From contig NC_008541.1 in NCBI RefSeq assembly GCF_000196235.1, forward strand, positions 2,418,001 to 2,482,000: DNA of 64,000 bases. The letters are read 5' to 3'. A program made the position numbers and the translations under genes. Below the pieces are notes generated by a model that was not told the origin of the DNA, made no database searches, and saw only the letters and a list, made by a program, of their open reading frames with translations. This document shows, piece by piece, positions 16,950 through 26,123 of this stretch (position 1 is its first letter; each line of letters begins with the position of its first letter). This stretch comes from Arthrobacter sp. FB24. GTDB taxonomy: Bacteria > Actinomycetota > Actinomycetes > Actinomycetales > Micrococcaceae.

Positions 16950-18026
16950 ATGCCCAGTCACCCCTCCTGGCCTTCTCGACGTGGCGGAACGCTCGTGGCC
17001 GTGCTGGCCCTGTTCCTCTCCGCATGCGGTCAGCCCGGGCCCCAAAGTGGGCCGTCGTCGTCGGTCGGCCCGTCATCAGGCATGGGCAGCCCGGCATGCG
17101 AACTCATTACCCCGGAGATTGCAGCGAAGGCTGCACCCGGGCTTGTGCTTGTTGGCCAAAACACCCCCGACAGGCCGATGGGAAGCAAAGCGTACGTGTG
17201 CACCTATTCGAGCAAGTCCGATAAGGGTCTGACGGCGCTGTCTGTGGCCCTCATATCTCCGGCATCAGCAGCGGACATCTCCAAAGCAAAATCGACATCC
17301 GACTGCTCACCCGTCACAGGAATCGGCGACTTCGCATGCCTGCAGTGGACGGGGTATTTCCGCGGTGAGACGGGCGGCGCGTCCGCGAATGTCGTCCTGA
17401 CGGCTGTCCGGGGTACCGAGACCCTCGAGATGCCCTACGTGGCGTCACCGCCCATGGCCGGGTCTGCCGTCCCGGACGGCGACGCTATGGCCCGTGCGCT
17501 CTCGCAGGCTGCAGTGGATGCCGGCTGGGGCAACGGCACCGCACTCAGCGTCCCTGCGGCACCCCCAGTGGGCCCGCAGGCAACGACGAACAACGCGGTG
17601 TGTGCCCTGATCAGTGCTGATCAGGTCAGGGAGGCGTTCGGGGCGAAGACCCAGCCGCAGGTCCTACCGCGAGAGGTCAGTTGCCGCTACACGTTCGGCG
17701 ACCTTGGCACCCCGGGCCCGGACTCCCTTGTCTTCTCCGTTGAAGTCCTGGAGGGCGCGGCGCCGGCGCTGGCCGGCCCCGGCATTCACGGCGAACCGAT
17801 CGACGGCGTCGGGGACAGGGCGTCCTTCACCATGAGCACCGAATCCGCCGGCCCGAAGTCCCTCCGCCCCGCCAGCGATGTGCCGATCACGATCCTGTCC
17901 GTCATGGTGGTCAGGGGCCGGAACCTCGCGACATTCAACGCGCAGGTCCTGATCTCTCCGACGGGGCCTTCGGCCGAGCAGACGAAGGATCAACTCATCA
18001 ACCTCGTGCGCGGCGTCGAGTTCTAA
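16950..18026 (+). CDS. Lipoprotein with two DUF3558-like repeats
   Basis: 358 aa. The signal peptide ends in lipobox LSAC (Cys26). Two similar domains follow: the first starts at CELITPEIAAKA, the second at CALISADQVREAFG. Each has a Cys-x-L-[IT] opening and a later Cys-Tyr/Tyr-Thr segment (YVCTYSS and VSCRYTFG), as in DUF3558-like actinobacterial lipoproteins, which are tied to envelope assembly but have no agreed function. The ATG at 16950 follows AAGGAA. It follows the HNH lipoprotein by about 110 bp on the same strand. Confidence 0.75.
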   Translation: MPSHPSWPSRRGGTLVAVLALFLSACGQPGPQSGPSSSVGPSSGMGSPACELITPEIAAKAAPGLVLVGQNTPDRPMGSKAYVCTYSSKSDKGLTALSVALISPASAADISKAKSTSDCSPVTGIGDFACLQWTGYFRGETGGASANVVLTAVRGTETLEMPYVASPPMAGSAVPDGDAMARALSQAAVDAGWGNGTALSVPAAPPVGPQATTNNAVCALISADQVREAFGAKTQPQVLPREVSCRYTFGDLGTPGPDSLVFSVEVLEGAAPALAGPGIHGEPIDGVGDRASFTMSTESAGPKSLRPASDVPITILSVMVVRGRNLATFNAQVLISPTGPSAEQTKDQLINLVRGVEF

Positions 18027-18170
18027 GCGGCTCCCCGCGATGCGGTTCTACGAGGGCCCTCCGAGGACCCGCTAGCCGAGGTCGGACCCGACTGGTTCAC
18101 TCTTCTATTGCGGTGCTGTGAGGGCCATCATTGGAGTGATGGGGCGCGGCGATTCAGATCGGAGATTGCC

Positions 18171-18341
18171 ATGATCCACGCTCTGCTTTGCAAATTGGAC
18201 ATCCGCCACGAATGGCACGTCGAGCACACCGACGATGGCAGTCTCTACAAGCGCTGTACGCGCTGCGGTAAAGACGATGATCGCGGTGGTGGCGGATCCG
18301 GCGCGCCGGGAGCCTGGGCCGGACCAGCAGGAATGGGCTAG
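18171..18341 (+). CDS. Small zinc-knuckle-like protein
   Basis: 56 aa beginning MIHALLCKLDIRHEWHVEH and containing CTRCGKDDD, a Cys-x2-Cys pair which with the upstream Cys7 and His residues could bind zinc. A glycine-rich tail follows. Short proteins of this kind (a Trp/His segment, then RCxRCGKD) occur in many actinobacteria with no known role. The ATG at 18171 has GGAG six bases upstream; a longer frame from 18108 has no such site. Confidence 0.6.
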   Translation: MIHALLCKLDIRHEWHVEHTDDGSLYKRCTRCGKDDDRGGGGSGAPGAWAGPAGMG

Positions 18342-18471
18342 CAGCTACAGCGAACGATGGCGTAAAGGCAGCAGCTCCTGATGCCGGTCGGACGGCTAGT
18401 GCGTCACCGCGTTGTCAGCCCCAGTGCGGGGGACCGCGGGGACGGCGCCCGCAGCGTGGGCCGACACAGAA

Positions 18472-18505
18472 AAAGCCCCAGGAATCCGTGGATTCCTGGG
18501 GCTTT
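18472..18505 (-). terminator. Terminator downstream of tRNA-Leu
   Basis: AAAGCCCCAGGAATCC paired with GGATTCCTGGGGCTTT, a perfect long GC-rich stem. Read on the minus strand it ends in TTTTT, directly after the tRNA 3' end, so it should terminate the tRNA transcript. Confidence 0.88.
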
Positions 18506-18511
18506 CAGTTG

Positions 18512-18594
18512 TGCGCGGAGGGGGACTTGAACCCCCACCCCCTTTCGAGGACTAGCACCTCAAGCTAGCGCGTCTGCCATTCCGCCACCCGCGC
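18512..18594 (-). tRNA. tRNA-Leu (anticodon GAG)
   Basis: Read on the minus strand, acceptor arms GCGCGGG and TCCGCGC pair apart from one mismatch-type wobble and a discriminator A follows. The anticodon stem CTAGC/GCTAG encloses loop TTGAGGT, giving anticodon GAG for leucine CUC/CUU codons. A long variable arm (class II) and the T arm GGGGG-TTCAAGT-CCCCC complete the 83-nt fold. CCA is not encoded. Confidence 0.96.
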
Positions 18595-18759
18595 AGGTGG
18601 TAATTCGGAGATCGTATCCGCCTTTCAGCGTTTTGGATTTCTCCGAAGCAGCGAGAAAGACTCTAGCACGACTTTTCGGGAAACAAATAATCGAGGGTTG
18701 GAGGGGGCTTGTGGGTAGGCTGAAACCAACAATCGCGCGGCCCCCACGAGGAGTGAAAC

Positions 18760-20064
18760 ATGACTGAAGTACGCCCCGAGGATGAAGTTGTCAGGATCTG
18801 CCAGGAACTGATCCGGATAGACACTTCGAACTACGGCGACGGAACAGGTCCCGGGGAGCGCGCGGCTGCGGAATACACCGCCGGCCTCATCACCGAAGTG
18901 GGGCTGGACGCAGAGATTTTCGAATCGGCGCCGGGCCGGGCCAACGTGGTCACCCGGATTGCGGGGGAGGACCCCTCCGCCAGCGCCCTGGTGGTCCACG
19001 GGCATCTCGACGTCGTGCCTGCCCTCCGGGATCAGTGGTCAGTCGATCCCTTCGGAGCCGAACTCAAGGACGGCCTGATCTGGGGCCGCGGAGCCGTGGA
19101 CATGAAGGACATGGACGCCATGATCCTCGCTGTCATGCGGAACTTTGCCCGGACCGGGCGCAAGCCCAAGCGGGACCTGATCTTTGCGTTTTTCGCCGAC
19201 GAGGAGGCGGGCGGCACCTACGGAGCCCGGTACGCAGTCGAAAACCGGCGCGAACTCTTCGACGGCGCCACAGAGGCCATTTCGGAAGTCGGCGGCTTCT
19301 CCGCCACCATTGGCGGACAACGGACCTACCTCCTGCAGACCGCAGAGAAGGGGCTGTCGTGGCTGCGGCTGGTGGCCCACGGCCGCGCGGGCCACGGCTC
19401 GCAGATCAACACCGACAATGCCGTGACGCGCCTCGCCAGCGCAGTGTCCCGCATTGGCGAGTACCAGTGGCCCGTTGAACTGACACCCACCACCAGGCAG
19501 TTCCTTGACGGCGTGACGGAACTCACGGGGGTGGAATTCGATCCTGACGATCCGGAAAAGCTCCTCAAAGAGCTCGGAACCGTTGCACGGTTCGTGGGAG
19601 CCACGCTTCAGAACACCACCAACCCCACCCTCCTCAAAGGCGGCTACAAGCACAACGTCATTCCCGAGTCGGCTGAGGCTCTGGTGGATTGCCGCACACT
19701 TCCGGGCCAGGAGCAGCAGGTACTGGAGATCGTCAAGGAGCTCGCAGGTACCGGCGTCGACGTTTCCTATGTCCACAACGACGTGTCGCTTGAGGTGCCG
19801 TTTGCCGGGAACCTGGTGGATTCCATGATCGACGCCCTGCACTCCGAGGACCCCGGCGCCAAGGTACTTCCCTATACTCTGTCAGGCGGCACGGACAACA
19901 AGTCCCTGAGCCGGCTGGGCATCACCGGATACGGCTTCGCCCCGCTGCAGCTCCCGGATGAACTTGATTTCACCGGCATGTTCCACGGTGTGGACGAGCG
20001 GGTGCCCGCGGATTCCCTCAAGTTCGGGGCCAGGGTTCTGGACAGGCTCCTGACCAACTACTGA
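18760..20064 (+). CDS. M20-family metallopeptidase (dipeptidase/deacetylase type)
   Basis: 434 aa, full length for the M20/ArgE-DapE family. Metal-binding motifs in order: VVHGHLDVVP (His, Asp near 85-88), GRGAVDMKDMDA (bridging Asp near 117) and ADEEAGGTYGA (catalytic Glu pair near 146), with the C-terminal GGTDNKSL segment and a final His in FHGVDERVP. The dimerisation domain covers about 185-300. It probably cleaves small peptides or N-acyl amino acids. GAGGAG precedes the ATG. Homologues sit close to the mycothiol/proteasome region in other actinobacteria. Confidence 0.93.
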   Translation: MTEVRPEDEVVRICQELIRIDTSNYGDGTGPGERAAAEYTAGLITEVGLDAEIFESAPGRANVVTRIAGEDPSASALVVHGHLDVVPALRDQWSVDPFGAELKDGLIWGRGAVDMKDMDAMILAVMRNFARTGRKPKRDLIFAFFADEEAGGTYGARYAVENRRELFDGATEAISEVGGFSATIGGQRTYLLQTAEKGLSWLRLVAHGRAGHGSQINTDNAVTRLASAVSRIGEYQWPVELTPTTRQFLDGVTELTGVEFDPDDPEKLLKELGTVARFVGATLQNTTNPTLLKGGYKHNVIPESAEALVDCRTLPGQEQQVLEIVKELAGTGVDVSYVHNDVSLEVPFAGNLVDSMIDALHSEDPGAKVLPYTLSGGTDNKSLSRLGITGYGFAPLQLPDELDFTGMFHGVDERVPADSLKFGARVLDRLLTNY

Positions 20065-20108
20065 GTCCCTCCGCAGCCGAAAGCCACAGCAGCCACGAAA
20101 GCCAGGTC

Positions 20109-21272
20109 ATGACACCGGAACAGATCCTCACCGACCCCCTGCTGGACCGTATCCGCGGCCGTGCCGCCCGCTATGACCGGGAGAACGGGTTCTTCACTGA
20201 GGACCTGGAAGAACTCGCCGCTGCCGGCTACCTCAAGATCTTTGTGCCGGCGTCCGACGGCGGCCTGGGCCTCGGCCTCGCCGCGGCAGCCCAGCTGCAA
20301 AGGAGGCTGGCGACGGCGGCCCCGGCCACCGCGTTGGCGATCAACATGCATTTGGTATGGACCGGCGTCGCACATGTCCTCGCCGCCCGCGGCGATTCCT
20401 CCCTGGACTTTGTCCTCCGGGAGGCGGCGGAGGGGGAGATCTTCGCCTTCGGGAACTCTGAAGCCGGCAACGATTCGGTGCTGTTCGATTCCCGGACCGT
20501 CGCAGCCCCGCAGGCGGACGGGAGCTACAGCTTCACCGGGCGGAAAATCTTCACCAGCCTGTCCCCGGCCTGGACAAGGCTCGGCATCTTCGGCAAGGAC
20601 GGTTCAGCCAGGGACGGCGAGGGGGAGCTGGTGCACGGCTTCCTCGGCAGGGAGTCCGCCGGCTACGACATCCTGGAAGACTGGGACACCCTGGGCATGC
20701 GTGCGAGCCAGTCAAACACCACGGTCCTGGACGGTGCCCTGGTGCCAGCGGACCGGATCTTCCGAAAACTGCCGGTGGGCCCAAACACGGACCCGATGAT
20801 CTTCGCGATCTTCGCATGTTTCGAGACCTTGTTGGCTGCCGTTTACACCGGGCTCGGCGAGCGGGCGCTGGCCCTGGGCGTCGAGGCCGTCAAACGCCGG
20901 ACATCCTTCAAGAACGATGGACGCAGTTACGCCCAGGACCCGGATATCCGGTGGAAGGTGGCCGAAGCCGCCATGGCAATGGATGCCTTGTATCCCCAGC
21001 TGGCAGAGCTCTCGCGTGACGTTGATGGCCTGGTGGACCACGGCGGCCAGTGGTTCCCACGGCTGGTGGGCCTCAAGGTCAGGGCCACGGAGACCGCGCG
21101 TACGGTTGTGGACCTGGCTATCCGGGTCTCAGGGGGTTCCAGCTACTTTCGGGGATCCGAACTGGAGCGGTTGTACCGGGACGTGCTCGCCGGGATGTTC
21201 CACCCCTCGGATGACGAGTCCGCGCACAACACCGTGGCCAATGCCTGGCTGGGACCGCTGGACACCCACTAG
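20109..21272 (+). CDS. Acyl-CoA dehydrogenase family protein
   Basis: 387 aa, the family's normal length. The N-terminal helical domain, the flavin-binding beta domain with SGRKIFTSLSPAWTRLGIF and LGMRASQSNTTVLDG, and a C-terminal helical domain with RVSGGSSYFRGSELERLYRDV are all recognisable. It is an FAD enzyme oxidising an acyl-CoA or related substrate. The usual catalytic Glu/Asp of the C-terminal domain is not clearly placed, so a dehydrogenase or a monooxygenase-type (DszC-like) role is possible. The gene follows the M20 peptidase by 45 bp and is probably cotranscribed. Confidence 0.9.
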   Translation: MTPEQILTDPLLDRIRGRAARYDRENGFFTEDLEELAAAGYLKIFVPASDGGLGLGLAAAAQLQRRLATAAPATALAINMHLVWTGVAHVLAARGDSSLDFVLREAAEGEIFAFGNSEAGNDSVLFDSRTVAAPQADGSYSFTGRKIFTSLSPAWTRLGIFGKDGSARDGEGELVHGFLGRESAGYDILEDWDTLGMRASQSNTTVLDGALVPADRIFRKLPVGPNTDPMIFAIFACFETLLAAVYTGLGERALALGVEAVKRRTSFKNDGRSYAQDPDIRWKVAEAAMAMDALYPQLAELSRDVDGLVDHGGQWFPRLVGLKVRATETARTVVDLAIRVSGGSSYFRGSELERLYRDVLAGMFHPSDDESAHNTVANAWLGPLDTH

Positions 21273-21276
21273 CAGG

Positions 21277-21510
21277 CTAGACCGTGCGCTGCACCTGGAT
21301 GACTTTGCGGCGCAACCAGAAGCGCCTGCCTCCGCCTACGTAAAGCCGGCTGCGTTCCAGTTCCCACTTGCCGTATTCGGAATGCTCAACAAGGCGCCGA
21401 CGCGCTTCCGGAAGGGAATCCTCAGGGCCGACCGTCAGTACCAGATACTCGTACTGCCTCGCGTAGTCCCGCTCCCGCTGGACTGAACTGCTCAGAAAAT
21501 GTTCTTTCAT
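21277..21510 (-). CDS. DUF5703 family protein
   Basis: 77 aa beginning MKEHFLSSSVQRERDYARQ, with YEYLVLTVGP and a basic C-terminus (RRFWLRRKVIQVQRT). This is the short conserved actinobacterial DUF5703 protein, of unknown function. The ATG at 21510 has a GGAGAG site; an upstream ATG at 21606 adds a non-family extension overlapping the divergent gene. It ends 4 bp from the convergent acyl-CoA dehydrogenase. Confidence 0.83.
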   Translation of the reverse strand: MKEHFLSSSVQRERDYARQYEYLVLTVGPEDSLPEARRRLVEHSEYGKWELERSRLYVGGGRRFWLRRKVIQVQRTV

Positions 21511-21549
21511 TGCTCTCCATTTTCGTCCTTTTCCGGCTAACGTGAAGTC

Positions 21550-21816
21550 ATGAGCATCGATCCGCGTGTCGCGCTTCAGTCCCTGACCACAGCCCTGGAA
21601 GAACACCTGATCGCAGCCTCCGCACGGCGGGGCGAAGGAGACCCAACCGTCGAAGCGGCGTTCTTTGCCGTTGCTGATGCTTTCGAAGTCTACGACGATT
21701 CCCTTTATGAGGCCTACGGCGAGGTCACCCCGCTTGAAGTCATCGACGACGTGGACGACGAAGACGAAGAAGAAGAAGCCGAGGACGACGAAGACTTGGA
21801 GATCGTCGACGATTAG
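21550..21816 (+). CDS. Small acidic conserved protein
   Basis: 88 aa: a helical N-terminal half (VALQSLTTALEEHLIAASA) and a long Asp/Glu tail from about residue 58 to the end. Related actinobacterial proteins are often labelled primosomal protein, without experimental support that I know of. It lies between the divergent DUF5703 gene and the convergent aldo/keto reductase. The start ATG is 39 bp from the DUF5703 start, so the promoters overlap. Confidence 0.75.
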   Translation: MSIDPRVALQSLTTALEEHLIAASARRGEGDPTVEAAFFAVADAFEVYDDSLYEAYGEVTPLEVIDDVDDEDEEEEAEDDEDLEIVDD

Positions 21817-21870
21817 TCAGGTTCCGGGTGCCACGATTCAGGGGCCCGACAGCCTGATTCCTCCGTAACT

Positions 21871-22806
21871 TCAGTCCACCGCGGAAACGTCTTCCAGCGC
21901 CCGCGCGATTTCCGCAGGCACGTGTGTCAGCTGCGAATCCAGGATCTCCTTGAGCTGCACGGGAGACCTGGCCCCCACGATCGCGGTCGCCACTCCGTGC
22001 TGCGACAGCAGCCAGCTCAGGGCAACATCGATTGATGACCGGCCCAGTCCCCGCGCGGCCATCGCAACCGCCTCCACGATCCTGGACGCCGGCTCCTCCA
22101 GGTAGGGCTCCACGTAGCCGGCCAGGCGCTTCTGTGCCGCCCGGGAATCCGCCGGGATGTGCCCGCGGTACTTCCCGGTGAGCACTCCGCGGCCCAGGGG
22201 CGCCCAGGCAAACAGTCCCAGGCCCGCGTCCTCGATGGCCGGGATGAGCTCTGATTCAGGCTTCCGCTGCAGCAACGAGTATTCCGTCTGGCTCGCCACG
22301 AGCGGGAAGCCGGCCACGGCGGCGGCCTTGGCCGCCTGCCACCCTGTGAAATTCGACACTCCCGCATAGCGGGCGCGTCCCGTGCGTACCGCGAACTCCA
22401 GGGCTGACAACGTCTCCTCCAGGGGGACATTCGCATCCCAGGCCTGCGCAAACCAGACGTCGACATAGTCGGTGCCGAGCCGGGCAAGGCTGGCATCAAG
22501 TCCGGAGAGCATGCCGTTACGTGAAGTATCGACGCTGCGCCGGCCGTCCGACGTCGAAATTCCTGCCTTGGTGGAAATCACCACTTCCGAGCGGGAGACG
22601 ACGTCACCCAGCAGGGACCCCAGGAGGGCCTCCGCCTGGCCATCGGCGTAGGAGGCAGCGGTGTCTATCAACGTCCCGCCGGCGTCAACGAACGACCTCA
22701 GCAGTTCGGAGGCATCCTGCTCATCCGTCTCCCGTGCCCACGACATCGTTCCAAGGGAGAGTGAGGACACGCGCAACCCACTGTTGCCGACATAACGCTG
22801 CTGCAT
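21871..22806 (-). CDS. Aldo/keto reductase with a replaced catalytic His
   Basis: 311 aa TIM-barrel AKR from the ATG at 22806 ([20 protein letters not shown]). The Asp, Tyr and Lys of the catalytic tetrad are visible in DTAASYADG and ISTKAG. The position normally holding His (as in DLYQIH) reads DVWFAQAW, so His appears to be Gln. C-terminal [10 protein letters not shown] matches the NADP(H)-binding loop. Substrate unknown; carbonyl reduction may be altered. The in-frame ATG at 22833 would lengthen the N-terminus beyond the family consensus. Confidence 0.9.
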   Translation of the reverse strand: MQQRYVGNSGLRVSSLSLGTMSWARETDEQDASELLRSFVDAGGTLIDTAASYADGQAEALLGSLLGDVVSRSEVVISTKAGISTSDGRRSVDTSRNGMLSGLDASLARLGTDYVDVWFAQAWDANVPLEETLSALEFAVRTGRARYAGVSNFTGWQAAKAAAVAGFPLVASQTEYSLLQRKPESELIPAIEDAGLGLFAWAPLGRGVLTGKYRGHIPADSRAAQKRLAGYVEPYLEEPASRIVEAVAMAARGLGRSSIDVALSWLLSQHGVATAIVGARSPVQLKEILDSQLTHVPAEIARALEDVSAVD

Positions 22807-22858
22807 AGCAGTTAGCTTACGGGGATTCACCATGCTTCATGACGTAGGGTCTATAAAC

Positions 22859-23692
22859 GTGAACTGGTTTGAAGCGGCCCTGCTGGGTCTTGTCCAAGGG
22901 CTGACCGAATTCCTCCCGATTTCCTCTAGCGCCCACCTGCGCATCGTCGGATCATTCCTGCCAAATGCAGCGGATCCGGGCGCGGCCTTTACAGCCATCA
23001 CCCAGCTCGGAACCGAGACAGCGGTAATCGTTTACTTCTGGCGGGACATTGTCAGGATCGTCAAGGCCTGGGCCGGCACGTTGACGCGGCGCGTGCCGAC
23101 GGACGACCCGGATGCCCGAATGGGCTGGCTCGTGATTCTGGGGAGCCTCCCCATCATCGTCCTCGGCCTGATCTTCCAGGACCAGATTGAATCCGTCCTT
23201 CGCAGCCTCTGGATCGTAGCCACCATGCTCATAGTCTTCGGCCTGATCCTCGCCGTGGCAGATGCGGTGGGCCGCCAGGAGCGCGAGCTGACGAGGTTGA
23301 CCTACAAGCACGGCATCTTTTACGGGTTCGCCCAGGCCATGGCCCTCATCCCCGGCGTGTCGCGGTCAGGTGGAACCATCACGGCCGGCCTGCTGATGGG
23401 GTACACCCGTGAAGCCGCAGCCCGGTATTCGTTCCTGCTGGCCATTCCGGCCGTGTTCGGCAGCGGGCTGTACCAGCTGTACAAGGTGATGTCCAAGGAC
23501 GGCATCACGGGGCCCTACGGCTTGCCGGAAACGGCGCTGGCCACTCTGATCGCCTTCGTTGTTGGCTACGTCATCATCGGCTGGTTCCTGAAGTTTGTCT
23601 CCACCCGCAGCTACCGGCTCTTCGTCTGGTACCGGATTTTCCTTGGGCTGGCGCTGTACTTGCTGCTCGGTTTCAATGTCATCAGCGCCTAG
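22859..23692 (+). CDS. uppP: Undecaprenyl-diphosphatase (bacitracin resistance type)
   Basis: 277 aa polytopic membrane phosphatase recycling undecaprenyl diphosphate to the monophosphate for cell-wall synthesis. The family signatures are present: [16 protein letters not shown] at about 12-27 and [16 protein letters not shown] near 173. Eight or so hydrophobic segments follow. The GTG at 22859 ([10 protein letters not shown] after initiation) is chosen because homologues start there and AGGG lies upstream; an ATG at 22832 is possible. It is divergent from the aldo/keto reductase and 15 bp before mshC. Confidence 0.95.
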   Translation: MNWFEAALLGLVQGLTEFLPISSSAHLRIVGSFLPNAADPGAAFTAITQLGTETAVIVYFWRDIVRIVKAWAGTLTRRVPTDDPDARMGWLVILGSLPIIVLGLIFQDQIESVLRSLWIVATMLIVFGLILAVADAVGRQERELTRLTYKHGIFYGFAQAMALIPGVSRSGGTITAGLLMGYTREAAARYSFLLAIPAVFGSGLYQLYKVMSKDGITGPYGLPETALATLIAFVVGYVIIGWFLKFVSTRSYRLFVWYRIFLGLALYLLLGFNVISA

Positions 23693-23707
23693 CACTAGGC
23701 TTGGCCT

Positions 23708-24988
23708 GTGAAATCCTGGATCTCCCGCCCTGTCCCTCAGCTCCCGGGCCGCATGCCCGCCGTTCGGATTTTCGACACCGCCGTGGGGGCTTACAGCACC
23801 CTCGACGCCACGGGTGAACAATCACTATATGTCTGCGGAATCACCCCGTATGACGCAACCCATATGGGGCACGCGGCCAGCTATGTCGCTTTTGACCTGC
23901 TGAACCGGGCGTGGCGGGACGGCGGCCAGCGCGTTGCCTATGTCCAGAACGTCACCGACGTCGACGACCCCCTTCTCGAGCGGGCCACGGCAACAGGCGT
24001 TGACTGGCGCGACCTTGCCGCAAGCCAGATCGAACTCTTCCAGACCGACATGGCTGCCCTTAACGTCCTGGCACCGGACCACTACGTCGGTGCGGTCGAA
24101 TCCATCCCGGAAATCGTTCCCGCCATTGAACGCCTCCTGCACCTCGGCCTTGCATACCGCGTTACCGGCACTCCCGGTGAGCCGGACGGCGACGTCTACT
24201 ACGACGTCGAGGCCGCCAGCAAGCACTCCGCGGAGGCCAAGGACGCCTGGACCCTGGGATCAGTGTCCGGGCTCTCCGAAACCGAGATGCTGGAACTCTT
24301 CGCCGAACGCGGTGGCGACCCGGGCCGCCGTGGCAAGCGGCAGGCCCTGGATCCGCTGCTTTGGCGCGTGGCCCGCGACGGCGAACCCAGCTGGGCGGGC
24401 GGCGAACTGGGTTCAGGCCGGCCAGGCTGGCACATTGAGTGCACGGTCATTGCACAGAAGTACCTGCCGGCACCCTTCACGGTTCAAGGCGGAGGATCCG
24501 ACCTCATCTTCCCGCACCACGAGATGGGCGCGGGACACGCATACTCGCTGACCGGCGTTCCCCTGGCACGGCATTTCGCCCACGCCGGGATGGTGGGCCT
24601 CGACGGCGAAAAGATGAGCAAATCCAAGGGAAACCTGGTGCTCGTGTCCAAACTCCGGGCTGCCGGCGAGGAACCCGCGGCCATCCGCCTGGCAATCCTC
24701 GCCCACCATTACCGCACGGACTGGTCCTGGACAGAGGCAGGCTTCGCGCAAGCAAAGACAAGGCTTGCCGAGTGGCGGGACGCCCTCACTATGGCTCCGG
24801 GGGAGTCAGCCGCCACACTTATCGCCGAGATGCGGAGCGAACTGGCCAACGACCTGAACGCCCCGGGCGCCCTCGCTGCCGTGGACCGCTGGGCCGTCGC
24901 CGCAAAGCAGCAGGCAGGGGCCGGCTCGCCGATGGACCAGGCGCTGGTCAGTGACGCCGTCAATGCCCTGCTCGGCGTCGAACTCTAA
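23708..24988 (+). CDS. mshC: Cysteine:glucosaminyl inositol ligase
   Basis: 426 aa. MshC ligates cysteine to GlcN-Ins using ATP, the third step specific to mycothiol synthesis. It is a class-I cysteinyl-tRNA-synthetase-like fold without the anticodon domain. THMGHA (HIGH-like) and EKMSKSKG (KMSKS) bind ATP; CGITPYD near residue 46 supplies a zinc Cys, with further ligands in GWHIECT and HHEMGAGH. The [16 protein letters not shown] segment separates it from true CysS. Start is GTG. It is followed by a strong terminator and defines the host as a mycothiol producer. Confidence 0.96.
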   Translation: MKSWISRPVPQLPGRMPAVRIFDTAVGAYSTLDATGEQSLYVCGITPYDATHMGHAASYVAFDLLNRAWRDGGQRVAYVQNVTDVDDPLLERATATGVDWRDLAASQIELFQTDMAALNVLAPDHYVGAVESIPEIVPAIERLLHLGLAYRVTGTPGEPDGDVYYDVEAASKHSAEAKDAWTLGSVSGLSETEMLELFAERGGDPGRRGKRQALDPLLWRVARDGEPSWAGGELGSGRPGWHIECTVIAQKYLPAPFTVQGGGSDLIFPHHEMGAGHAYSLTGVPLARHFAHAGMVGLDGEKMSKSKGNLVLVSKLRAAGEEPAAIRLAILAHHYRTDWSWTEAGFAQAKTRLAEWRDALTMAPGESAATLIAEMRSELANDLNAPGALAAVDRWAVAAKQQAGAGSPMDQALVSDAVNALLGVEL

Positions 24989-24994
24989 CGTTGC

Positions 24995-25041
24995 AACAGG
25001 GAGCGGTCCCCGGCGAAATTCGCCGGGGACCGCTCCCTGTT
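24995..25041. terminator. Bidirectional terminator between mshC and the PAC2 gene
   Basis: A 23-bp perfect inverted repeat (AACAGGGAGCGGTCCCCGGC... and its complement) around a single central base, flanked by A and T runs. It separates the convergent mshC and PAC2 genes and should act on both strands. Confidence 0.9.
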
Positions 25042-25053
25042 TAAAACTGCGCC

Positions 25054-25959
25054 CTACTGCTTGTCCTTGCCGCGGCGTTTGAGGTAGCGCTCGAATTCGC
25101 GCGCAATGGACTCGCCGCTGGCCTCCGGAAGGTCAGCGGTGTCCTTGGCTTCCTCCAACTGCCGCACGTACGCTGCAATTTCCGGGTCCTCGGTGGCAAG
25201 CTCATCCACACCGCGTTCCCAGGCGTCTGCTTCTTCCGCCAGTTCGTGCGTGTCAAGCGGCACCTGGAGCAACTCTTCAATCTTATGAAGAAGGGCGAGC
25301 TGGGCCTTGGGGGAGGGGGCCTGCGCGACATAGTGCGGAACGGCCGCCCAGAGGGACACTGTAGGCAGGCCGGCCAGCAGCGCCACTTCCGAAAGTACGC
25401 CGACAATCCCCACCGGTCCCTCGTACTGCGAGGCCTCAAGGTTCATGCGCTCCCGGAGGGCGCTATCGTCAGTGGACGTGCTCACCGGGATGGGACGGCT
25501 GTGGGGAACATCCGCGAGCAGGGCGCCCACCAGGATGACGTAGTCCACGTGCAGGGCCTCGGCATGGACCAGCAGTTCAGCGGTATAGGCCCTCCACTTA
25601 TAGGACGGCTCCGTGCCCTGGACGAAGATCACATCGACATTCGCGTCCGGGGCGCTGGCTTTGTAAATCCGCGTGGACGGCCATTTGATTTTGCGTTCCC
25701 CGGAGGACGTCCGGCGGATGGTTGGTCGTGTGAACTGGAAGTCGTAGTACTCGTCGGCATCAATCGATGCCACCTTTTTGCCGCCCCATAGTTTGTTCAG
25801 GTAACGCAAAGCGTCGCTCGCCGCTTCGCCGGCATCATTCCAGCCTTCAAAGGCGGCGAGCATCACCGTGATGCGCTGGCCTTCTGGCACGGGCTGCAGC
25901 AGCCGCTCCGGCTCGGGCGTGGCACCCGGTTCGCTGGTGTCTCCGTCGAAGCTATTCAT
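25054..25959 (-). CDS. PAC2 family protein
   Basis: 301 aa. PAC2 proteins are related to a eukaryotic proteasome assembly chaperone. The family pattern is clear: ITVMLAAFEGWNDAGEAASDALRYL near the N-terminus, then the VDVIFVQGTEPSYKW and VDYVILVGALLADVPHSRP core and ALRERMNLEASQYEGPVG, with a charged C-terminal helix. In M. tuberculosis the homologue (Rv2125) also lies in this neighbourhood. Function in bacteria is unproven; proximity to the proteasome locus is suggestive only. Confidence 0.92.
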   Translation of the reverse strand: MNSFDGDTSEPGATPEPERLLQPVPEGQRITVMLAAFEGWNDAGEAASDALRYLNKLWGGKKVASIDADEYYDFQFTRPTIRRTSSGERKIKWPSTRIYKASAPDANVDVIFVQGTEPSYKWRAYTAELLVHAEALHVDYVILVGALLADVPHSRPIPVSTSTDDSALRERMNLEASQYEGPVGIVGVLSEVALLAGLPTVSLWAAVPHYVAQAPSPKAQLALLHKIEELLQVPLDTHELAEEADAWERGVDELATEDPEIAAYVRQLEEAKDTADLPEASGESIAREFERYLKRRGKDKQ

Positions 25960-26123
25960 TTCTTCACCCTACGTCCAAGACCCCGCCGGGTGCATGGAAT
26001 GAAGCGCCACAAATCTTGCGCAGGCCGCAGCCGCACCGCTGCAACACAACATCCCGCCGCCTGATATTCGCCGAGGGCGTAGTGCACGCCGCCTCCCGAG
26101 GGGCGCACCGTAGACTTGGAGCT

